NCBI GenBank assembly: GCA_030602845.1
Contig: JAUVYZ010000143.1
Span: 1-5,907 of the forward strand
Origin: Phycisphaerae bacterium
GTDB lineage: Bacteria > Planctomycetota > Phycisphaerae > Sedimentisphaerales > Anaerobacaceae
Reading direction: 5' to 3'
Length of the DNA: 5,907 nucleotides
Both the position numbers and the translations under genes were made by a program. Below are positions 1-4,565 of the stretch, one piece after another. The first letter of the stretch is position 1; every line of letters starts with the position of its first letter. The notes below the pieces were generated by a model that worked only from the letters and a program-made list of their open reading frames with translations, searched no databases and was not told where the DNA came from.

Positions 1-123
1 TTGCTAATTCGGTTTTGTGGAGTGTTAAGATAGGTAGGATTTTATGAAAAAATCAATCAAAAGTGCAGCACCTTGAAACCAAAAATCGAAAAATCTAAAA
101 AATTTTTATCTCCTTTTCTCACA

Positions 124-158
124 TCGAGTTACGAGAATCAGAAATCGAGAATCGACCA
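124..158 (+). repeat. Heptad array, about 5 units, TCGAGNN-like
   Basis: Five consecutive 7-nt units begin at 124, 131, 138, 145 and 152, with consensus WCGAGNN; two units deviate in the core. The surrounding region 1-210 holds no convincing gene. Confidence 0.6.
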
Positions 159-210
159 CTATTTTCGACTCAAACGTGCATGTTCACCCAATAGTAGAGA
201 GACAGTACAA

Positions 211-238
211 TTTGAAATTTGAGATTTGAAATTTGAAA
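211..238 (+). repeat. Heptad array, 4 units of TTTGARA
   Basis: Four exact 7-nt steps from 211; three units are TTTGAAA and one is TTTGAGA. Confidence 0.75.
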
Positions 239-253
239 TTCACGTCGCCAATG

Positions 254-321
254 AACCATTTAACCAATCACCAATAACCAATTACCCAGTTAACCAATGA
301 ATAAATTACCCAATTTACCAA
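254..321 (+). repeat. Heptad array of TAACCAA / TTACCCA words
   Basis: Units in 7-nt steps from 254 to 288, then small slips and further units at 291, 306 and 315. The same AACCAAT/ATTGGTT words occur in inverted orientation outside copy B (3824-3858), so both element copies have this array on their outer side. Confidence 0.65.
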
Positions 322-340
322 CTTATACCCTTGTGCCGTG

Positions 341-375
341 CATCTTGGGTCTTGAGTCTTGCATCTTGCGTCTTG
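341..375 (+). repeat. Heptad array, 5 units of NNTCTTG
   Basis: Five gapless 7-nt units with an invariant TCTTG core and two variable leading bases, ending 3 nt before copy A begins. Confidence 0.8.
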
Positions 376-379
376 CTTC

Positions 380-421
380 CTCTACAACTGTAGAGAAGGC
401 TCTACAAATCAGCCCTTTTTT
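380..421 (+). promoter_or_regulatory. Alternative hairpins plus T-run in the element (copy A; copy B at 3722-3763 minus)
   Basis: CTCTAC occurs at 380-385 and 400-405, and GTAGAG at 390-395 can pair with either, giving two mutually exclusive 6-bp hairpins with 4-nt loops. A weak GGCT/AGCC stem (398-401 with 411-414) then precedes six Ts. The arrangement resembles an attenuator and is identical in both copies. The stems are short, so function is uncertain. Confidence 0.35.
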
Positions 422-515
422 AACAAACAAAGCCAATTTCCGAAAAAGTCAAGTGAATGTAAATCCTTATAATACAACGGATTATGAAAATAAATCCAAT
501 TGGACACTTGGTGAA

Positions 516-622
516 AGCAAACCCAATCAAACCCAATTTAAGCCAATTAAAGCCAATTTCAAACCCAAACAAACCCAATTTAAGCCAATTTCAATGCCAA
601 TCAAACCCAATCAAACCCAATC
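516..622 (+). repeat. Approximately 10-bp-period array inside copy A
   Basis: About ten units ending in CCC or GCC and followed by AAT, mostly 10 nt long with two of 12 nt. The step is close to one helical turn. The array has few stop codons in any forward frame, which creates false open frames. Confidence 0.75.
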
Positions 623-675
623 TCGGAACAACTCTAATCGGTATTTCGCAGGCCGGGGCTCAGGATGGCATGGGG

Positions 676-696
676 GATTTACGATTGACGATTGCC
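676..696 (+). repeat. Heptad array, 3 units of GATTNNC
   Basis: Three units start at 676, 683 and 690, followed by a 10-bp palindrome AATCCGGATT (697-706), between copy A and the end of the dockerin-propeller gene. Confidence 0.5.
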
Positions 697-730
697 AATC
701 CGGATTCTTCGCTGCGGTGAATTTATTCGA

Positions 731-1837
731 CTATTTATCTGCAAGCCAATCACCGACAAATACAGCGAGGTCGTTTGCATCAATAAAAGAATCGTTAGGG
801 TCTGATATATCACAGTCAGAATTCCAATTGTCATCACCCGGAGCACTTAGCCAGGCGGAGGCCAAAAAGCTAAAGTCGCGGAAATCGACGTGGCAGTTTT
901 CATCCAGATCGGCTTTGAATATTCTGGGGAAATAATTGATGGGGGAGTACGTGCCTTCGCTGGTCGTCATATATCCGCACGCAAAACCACTTACAAAACA
1001 GACGGCCTCGCCGAGAGTTTCGGAGCCGGTAAGCAACTGCACAGGGCATTCGGTCTGACCGAAGGCCTCCCAGAGATTTGCATCAGCGGGTCTTTGCCAG
1101 ATTGAGCCGTTGTTGTAGCTGCGAACGATTACTTCTGAACCATCCGGCGAGATGTCGCCCGCAGTCACCCAGTCCCAGTACGTCAAGGTCTGCCAGGGAA
1201 GCTCGCACTTATATTCCATAATTGTTGTCTGGGTTGTCGATTGCGGATATGGTGCGCGATATAGTCTTGGAGGTTCGTCGCGTTTTGAGATGATATAAAT
1301 ATCCCTTGTAAGAGGGTCGACCATCAGGGTTTCGGCGTCGCGCGCTCCATCGGGGTACTGGAGTGTTATAGTCTCTACGCCGGTCACTGTAAGCTCAACC
1401 GGCGATTGATTGGCATCAACCTGAGGCTCAGGGACCCGATAGACCATAATAGATGAATGGACGCCGTCGTTGTCTCCTATTTCACCAACGTAAATGTAAT
1501 TGAGACCGCCGACCGGCCCGGGGCCAACAGCTATGTCTTCCCAGTCCCTGTTTGAGGCGCCGAAGAGATTGTATATGCCCAGATGTGTGCCGTCGATATT
1601 CATTGCGAAAAGTCTGGCAGAACCGCCCTTGTCGTTATGGGTCCACAATACATACGGATTTTTGCGGCTGGCGGCGAGCCCGGAAGCTTCATCTATATCA
1701 CCGGACTGAATCGTTCCCGTCGAGAAGCCGGGGGCAAATTGCGGGCACTGCGCAAATAGAAAACTGCCTGACACAAGGCAGCAAATAGCGGCTGTGAGCA
1801 GCATTACTTTTTGAAATGTTTGGATAAATGGGGTCAT
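731..1837 (-). CDS. Secreted beta-propeller-like protein with C-terminal dockerin-like domain
   Basis: 368 aa, complete. Residues 1-29 look like a signal peptide: K10, a hydrophobic run at 11-28, then cleavage after FLFA29. The mature part carries motifs seen in a family of exported propeller proteins of unknown function: SGLAASR (52-58), LWTHND (64-69), DWEDIA (98-103), YVGEIGDN (116-123), YPDGARDAE (161-169) and GDISPDG (227-233). These acid-rich turns suggest metal-binding blades, somewhat like phytase/esterase-like propellers, but no catalytic set can be assigned. Residues 309-368 form a dockerin-like tail with two calcium loops (DLDENCHVDF from 310; D343 to D353), each followed by a helix ending in WL. 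In Planctomycetota such tails occur on many exported proteins and need not mean a cellulosome. M1 is preferred over M12 because it keeps the basic residue before the hydrophobic core. No Shine-Dalgarno is visible, and a promoter lies directly upstream. No clear terminator follows the TAG. Substrate and role are unknown. Confidence 0.9.
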   Translation of the reverse strand: MTPFIQTFQKVMLLTAAICCLVSGSFLFAQCPQFAPGFSTGTIQSGDIDEASGLAASRKNPYVLWTHNDKGGSARLFAMNIDGTHLGIYNLFGASNRDWEDIAVGPGPVGGLNYIYVGEIGDNDGVHSSIMVYRVPEPQVDANQSPVELTVTGVETITLQYPDGARDAETLMVDPLTRDIYIISKRDEPPRLYRAPYPQSTTQTTIMEYKCELPWQTLTYWDWVTAGDISPDGSEVIVRSYNNGSIWQRPADANLWEAFGQTECPVQLLTGSETLGEAVCFVSGFACGYMTTSEGTYSPINYFPRIFKADLDENCHVDFRDFSFLASAWLSAPGDDNWNSDCDISDPNDSFIDANDLAVFVGDWLADK

Positions 1838-1845
1838 ATGGTTAT

Positions 1846-1874
1846 ATTATAACGTAAATGGGGGACAAAAACAA
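1846..1874 (-). promoter_or_regulatory. Sigma-70-like promoter of the dockerin-propeller gene
   Basis: On the minus strand a perfect TATAAT (1846-1851) is preceded, after exactly 17 nt, by TTGTTT (1869-1874), which matches the first three bases of the -35 consensus. The ATG begins only 8 nt after the -10 box, so transcription starting at the usual distance would begin within about 2 nt of the start codon and give a leaderless or nearly leaderless mRNA. This agrees with the absence of a Shine-Dalgarno sequence. It also suggests the gene is transcribed separately from the hydrolase gene upstream. Confidence 0.6.
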
Positions 1875-1926
1875 GGAGAAAAACCGTTTAATCAGCATTT
1901 ATATGTGCGCAGAAAAAACCCAAAAC

Positions 1927-1954
1927 GAACATCGAATATCGAGTACGGATTACC
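1927..1954 (+). repeat. Heptad array, 4 units of GANNNNN
   Basis: Units at 1927, 1934, 1941 and 1948; the first two are GAACATC and GAATATC. It lies in the spacer between the hydrolase and dockerin-propeller genes. Confidence 0.45.
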
Positions 1955-1981
1955 AAGTAAGACAATACAATTTCTATTTTC

Positions 1982-2008
1982 TCAGCGGTCTCTGCGGCCT
2001 CTGCGGTT
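1982..2008 (+). repeat. 9-bp-period repeat, 3 units of TCTGCGGNN
   Basis: Three 9-nt units start at 1982, 1991 and 2000. Text of the CTCTGCGG...CTCTGCGGTTAAT kind recurs between genes in many bacteria, as far as I recall. It lies 16 nt past the stop codon of the PqaA-like gene. Confidence 0.6.
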
Positions 2009-2023
2009 AATGAGAAGTGTAGG

Positions 2024-3448
2024 TTAAGGCGAAGCGGCAAAAATCTCCTGCCGGGTCAGCTTCTCAAGGTCAACATCGCTGTCGAAGCTGAGCTTGTCCG
2101 CAAAAGGCAGACGCTGCGGGACTACATACACCTGCGTTGTGAACTTGTAAGGAATTTCTCCGCCGCTATCATAAATCAGCTCGACGAAAAACGCCGTCCA
2201 GCCCTCTTTCGGCTCTTCTACTTTAGCGACGTACGTGCCTTTAGCCTTCTCAGTCAGGGTGGAGCTTTTCCAGACACGGCCGATGGTCTCAAGGCGAAAA
2301 TCGCGTGCCTTTGGATTGGTTGCCCGCCAGAGATTCACCTCTCTTAGCTTCCCCCTGATATTCTCGACGATTACGGTGCTGTCTTTAATCTCCCACGTGA
2401 ATTTCGGCCGAGCAGAACCCGCCAGCACGGACTTATAGAAGACAGTCAAACTGGCAAAAGCGCCCAGGTTTAGCCCGTGGTCGGTATTGGGCAGGTAGCA
2501 AAGGTATTTTTCGCCCGGCAGGTCGTGAAAATAAAACTGCGCTGAATCCGGCAGAAAGAACTGGTCGCCGGTCGAGTTCATCAGATACTTGGGCATTGTA
2601 AGCCGATTGCGATACTCGTATGGGTCCACAACTTTCAGCAATGCCTGCCCTTCCGGCGTATCCATCCTTTGAAAAACATTCATTTTCACGTAATCCTGTA
2701 TGACCGGGGAATAGAAGCCATAGGCGCTGAGATGGTGCTTCATCGACTCATCCATATTCAGCACGTCGATGACGAGCGGCATAATCGCGATGACCCTTTT
2801 ATCTACTGCGGCGGTCAGCCACGTAGTCCAGCCGCGCTTCGACGCTCCGGAAACCACAAATTTCTTAATATTGAGTTTTCCCTCGGATTCAGATTTTAGA
2901 TGGCTTTGTATTGTGTCCATAGCCCGCACGGCACTTTTGACCATTGGCAGCAGCAGAGGCCAGGTCTCGTCGCCGGTGTTTATGCACTTATCAAGGGTAT
3001 AAGCAATAATCGCATCTTCATATCGAGGGCGGCCTCCATCGGGAAATTTCAAGGGCTGGTTCGGCACCATTCGCAGTTCCGCGACGACCGTATTCGTGCT
3101 CATCGCCAGCATACCCAGCATCATATCTGGGGAAGTTGGGGCCGAGCCGCCGTTACTGCCGCCGGTTATCAACAGCAGTGCTTTATTGCCGCCGGCCTTG
3201 TCGGGTTTAATTATTGTCAACCAATGCTGCCACAGGGTTCTGTCCACCTCGGTTTTGCTGCGCCAGGACTGTGAAGTCATATCCAGAACGTAGGCGGTCC
3301 AGCCCTTGCCTTTGACGGTGTTGGCAAGACTATAACGATAGCTGGCATCCGGTGCCGCTACATAGTCGTCCAGTGCCGTGGCGAAAGCGAGCTGTGCAGT
3401 GATAAGAACCAGCACAGCCAAAGCCACCAGATAATTTTTTGATTTCAT
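2024..3448 (-). CDS. PhoPQ-activated pathogenicity-related family protein (PqaA/AprA-like alpha/beta hydrolase fold)
   Basis: 474 aa, complete. Residues 1-23 are a signal peptide (K2 and K4, hydrophobic 6-22, cleavage after AFA23 or A25), so the protein is exported. The body matches the PhoPQ_related family (Pfam PF10142 by recall), named after Salmonella PqaA, a PhoPQ-induced protein linked to resistance to the peptide melittin; Dictyostelium AprA belongs to the same family. Family-like stretches are LLLITGGSNGG (91-101), the nucleophile-elbow-like VSGASKRGWTTW (199-210) with S203, NSTGDQFFLPDS (291-302) with D295 or D301, and PNTDHGL (320-326) with H324. These can form a Ser-Asp-His triad; I infer hydrolase activity, but the substrate is unknown and activity is poorly established in the family. 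Residues about 346-445 look like an added beta-sandwich domain. A purine-rich ribosome binding site (AAGGAAAGGG, 3455-3464) precedes the ATG. The upstream region holds repeat element copy B in sense orientation. Confidence 0.93.
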   Translation of the reverse strand: MKSKNYLVALAVLVLITAQLAFATALDDYVAAPDASYRYSLANTVKGKGWTAYVLDMTSQSWRSKTEVDRTLWQHWLTIIKPDKAGGNKALLLITGGSNGGSAPTSPDMMLGMLAMSTNTVVAELRMVPNQPLKFPDGGRPRYEDAIIAYTLDKCINTGDETWPLLLPMVKSAVRAMDTIQSHLKSESEGKLNIKKFVVSGASKRGWTTWLTAAVDKRVIAIMPLVIDVLNMDESMKHHLSAYGFYSPVIQDYVKMNVFQRMDTPEGQALLKVVDPYEYRNRLTMPKYLMNSTGDQFFLPDSAQFYFHDLPGEKYLCYLPNTDHGLNLGAFASLTVFYKSVLAGSARPKFTWEIKDSTVIVENIRGKLREVNLWRATNPKARDFRLETIGRVWKSSTLTEKAKGTYVAKVEEPKEGWTAFFVELIYDSGGEIPYKFTTQVYVVPQRLPFADKLSFDSDVDLEKLTRQEIFAASP

Positions 3449-3454
3449 AGCTTA

Positions 3455-3464
3455 CCCTTTCCTT
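3455..3464 (-). promoter_or_regulatory. Ribosome binding site of the PqaA-like gene
   Basis: The minus strand reads AAGGAAAGGG, ending 6 nt before the ATG at 3448. It supports this start, which also begins a good signal peptide. The neighbouring gene at 1837 has no such site. Confidence 0.6.
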
Positions 3465-3488
3465 GCTTTAGCGTGACCCACCCGGCTG

Positions 3489-3764
3489 GAGTTGTTCCGA
3501 GATTGGGTTTGTTTGGGTTCGTATCTCGTATCTCGTATTGCGTATTGCGTATCGCGCTGGGGGATTGGGTTTGTTTGGGTTTGAAATTGGCTTTAATTGG
3601 CTTAAATTGGGTTTGATTGGGTTTGTTTTCACCAAGTGTCCAATTGGATTTATTTTCATAAACCACTGTATGAATAGACTTTACATTCACTTGACTTTTT
3701 CGGAAATTGGCTTTGTTTATTAAAAAAGGGCTGATTTGTAGAGCCTTCTCTACAGTTGTAGAGG
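3489..3764 (-). repeat. Interspersed composite element, copy B
   Basis: Inverted relative to copy A. The hairpin module, T6 run (3722-3727) and first five decamer-like units are the same. At 3512-3563 the rest of the decamer array is replaced by other DNA that includes a five-unit heptad array (3521-3555); the shared end returns at 3511-3489. The element ends about 40 nt before the ATG of the PqaA-like gene and is read in the same direction, so it may form much of that gene's leader. Confidence 0.85.
3521..3555 (+). repeat. Heptad array, 5 units of GTATNNC, inside copy B
   Basis: Five gapless 7-nt units: two GTATCTC, two GTATTGC and one GTATCGC. It replaces part of the decamer array found in copy A. 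Confidence 0.8.
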
Positions 3765-3779
3765 GTGCCTTATAGGCAC
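3765..3779. repeat. Small perfect inverted repeat at the outer edge of copy B
   Basis: GTGCCT (3765-3770) and AGGCAC (3774-3779) flank a 3-nt centre, directly against the 5' boundary of copy B. Copy A has no counterpart; a TCTTG heptad array sits in that position. Confidence 0.5.
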
Positions 3780-3823
3780 GTAAATAACTGGATTCTTGAT
3801 ACTCGTTAGTAGTTACATGGTTC

Positions 3824-3858
3824 ATTGGTTATTGGTTATTGACGATTGATGATTTATT
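3824..3858 (+). repeat. Heptad array, 5 units of ATTNNNN (ATTGGTT)
   Basis: Units at 3824, 3831, 3838, 3845 and 3852; the first two are ATTGGTT, and the last one deviates. Confidence 0.65.
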
Positions 3859-3964
3859 GTGATCCTAATCCATTAGTTTAATGCGTATTATACCAAATTT
3901 CGAGTTAGATTTCAAGTAGATTTTAAAAAATCTCCGAGACTCGGTACTGGATACGAGAGACAAA

Positions 3965-3992
3965 AGACTACAGACTCAAGACACAAGACGGA
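3965..3992 (+). repeat. Heptad array, 4 units of AGACNNN
   Basis: Four exact 7-nt steps with an invariant AGAC core and three variable bases. Confidence 0.7.
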
Positions 3993-4094
3993 GGGTGGGG
4001 GGTGTCGATTTTTTCGTCAGTTAGATTGTTTGAGATCCTTTATGTGCTCGGCCGCGGCGGACCATAGGTGGAGTGCCGATGACCGAGAAAAGGT

Positions 4095-4164
4095 GAATAT
4101 CGAATATCGAACAAGGAATTTTGAATGATGAACTGCGGAGGGCGGAGATGGCAGATGGGATGCG
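4095..4164 (+). repeat. Heptad array, 6 units of GAANNNN followed by 4 of GNNNNNN
   Basis: Six 7-nt units with a GAA core from 4095 to 4136. Four purine-rich units (GGAGGGC, GGAGATG, GCAGATG, GGATGCG) follow in the same phase to 4164. This is the longest array of the window. Confidence 0.6.
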
Positions 4165-4173
4165 TACCTGGTA

Positions 4174-4201
4174 TAAATCCTAAATACTAAGCACTAAATC
4201 T
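4174..4201 (+). repeat. Heptad array, 4 units of TAARNNY
   Basis: Units at 4174, 4181, 4188 and 4195 share TAA followed by A or G. The array starts 9 nt after the GAA array. Confidence 0.65.
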
Positions 4202-4280
4202 CAGACAAGCACGAATTCCCAAAATTTGAAATTCAAAACGAGTTGACAGACTACAATCCGAATTAGGGCGACCTTTTTGC

Positions 4281-4318
4281 TGTCATGGTGAGCGGAGCGC
4301 AGCGGAGTCGAGGGATCT
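4281..4318. repeat. REP-like intergenic repeat
   Basis: Reads TGTCATGGTGAGCGGAGCGC at its start and ends in GGATCT, with internal GAGCG/CAGCG units. It resembles the GTCAT..TGAGCG...GGATCT repeats that, by recall, lie between genes in many bacterial phyla. It lies directly behind the stop of the doubtful 53-aa frame. Confidence 0.6.
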
Positions 4319-4319
4319 A

Positions 4320-4481
4320 TTAAAATATCCCGGCCTCCAGCCGCTTCCCCGCAACACGTGTTCTCTCAAGCGTGCCGTCTATATAGTCCAGCTTGGCAAA
4401 GACGTGCTTGGCGTCGTAAACAAACGTATTCGGGTCATCTGCCGAGCTCTCGGACAGCGAAAACGGAGCGGCAAAGAGCAT
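4320..4481 (-). CDS. Doubtful 53-aa open frame, unknown
   Basis: The frame starts at ATG 4481, directly behind the terminator, and ends with TAA at the edge of the REP-like repeat. The product begins MLFAAPFSLSESSADDPN and ends GKRLEAGIF. No Shine-Dalgarno is visible before the ATG. The same frame is open upstream to the stop of the FG-GAP gene, where VRIKLTALSFSLMLFAAPFS resembles a signal peptide with its start codon changed to GTA; that part is occupied by the terminator hairpin. It could be the remnant of a small exported protein, or chance. I do not recognise the sequence. Confidence 0.22.
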   Translation of the reverse strand: MLFAAPFSLSESSADDPNTFVYDAKHVFAKLDYIDGTLERTRVAGKRLEAGIF

Positions 4482-4485
4482 AAGA

Positions 4486-4522
4486 CTAAAAGAAAGGGCT
4501 GTAAGTTTTATTCTTACAGCCC
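4486..4522 (-). terminator. Intrinsic terminator of the FG-GAP protein gene
   Basis: A perfect 10-bp inverted repeat (GGGCTGTAAG at 4496-4505, its complement at 4513-4522) encloses a 7-nt loop. On the minus strand it is followed at once by TTTCTTTT (4495-4488). It lies 44 nt after the TAA of the FG-GAP gene. The plus strand has no T-run after the hairpin, so it acts in the minus direction. Confidence 0.85.
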
Positions 4523-4550
4523 AATCAACACATCCGTTTTTATTTAAATC
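4518..4550 (-). pseudogene. Possible leftover of a second dockerin calcium loop after the FG-GAP stop codon
   Basis: In the same frame as the FG-GAP gene and five codons after its TAA, the minus strand encodes DLNKNGCVDWA. This matches the D.N.NG.VD pattern of a dockerin F-hand calcium loop. The protein's own C-terminus has only one such loop. The match ends where the terminator hairpin begins, so the helix that should follow is absent. The motif is short, so chance cannot be excluded. Confidence 0.35.
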
Positions 4551-4565
4551 AGTGTGATATTTCAG

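Larger units (their letters stand above)
379..634 (+). repeat. Interspersed composite element, copy A
   Basis: Copy A matches copy B (3489-3764, opposite strand). Positions 379-579 align without gaps to 3764-3564, with 10 mismatches in 201 nt, and 612-634 are identical to 3511-3489. In order it holds a small hairpin module (380-405), a T6 run (416-421), a middle part with a variable island (464-481), and an array with a ~10-bp step built on AAACCCAATC/TAAGCCAATT words (about 516-622). It ends at the shared AATCTCGGAACAACTC. Apparent reading frames rich in KPNQTQF or NPIKPNLSQ come from the repeat and are not treated as genes. I recall similar text in other Planctomycetota genomes but could not check this. 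Confidence 0.85.
3859..4319. other. Gene-free intergenic stretch
   Basis: Apart from the heptad arrays and REP-like repeat listed separately, I see only short AT-rich text, a TTTGAA.TTCAAA inverted repeat (4225-4237) and a GC-rich island near 4050-4090. No frame on either strand has protein-like content, and no RNA gene is recognisable. Confidence 0.6.

Noticed and set aside
121..378. Possible CRISPR array
   Set aside because: The repeat unit is 7 nt, and no 25-40 nt repeats with unique spacers or cas genes are present.
484..720. 78-aa plus-strand frame (NPIKPNLSQ-rich)
   Set aside because: Second phase of the same decamer array. A matching frame in copy B (3468-3659, minus) shows only shared DNA and diverges where the DNA does.
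640..730. Terminator for the dockerin-propeller gene
   Set aside because: The palindrome at 697-706 has no usable loop and no T-run on the minus strand, so it was not called.
297..935. 212-aa open frame on the plus strand
   Set aside because: It is built from the AACCAAT, TCTTG and decamer repeats and then runs antisense into the dockerin-propeller gene. The KPNQTQF wording follows from repeat DNA, and there is no ribosome site or known domain.
2235..3293. Plus-strand frames antisense to the PqaA-like gene
   Set aside because: No ribosome sites or domains; the opposite strand encodes a clear family member.
3445..3825. 126-aa minus-strand frame over copy B
   Set aside because: Mirror of the copy A frame, derived from the repeat, and it overlaps the start of the well-supported PqaA-like gene. 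Codon-level constraint between the two copies is not evident: changes cluster at 464-481 without favouring third positions.
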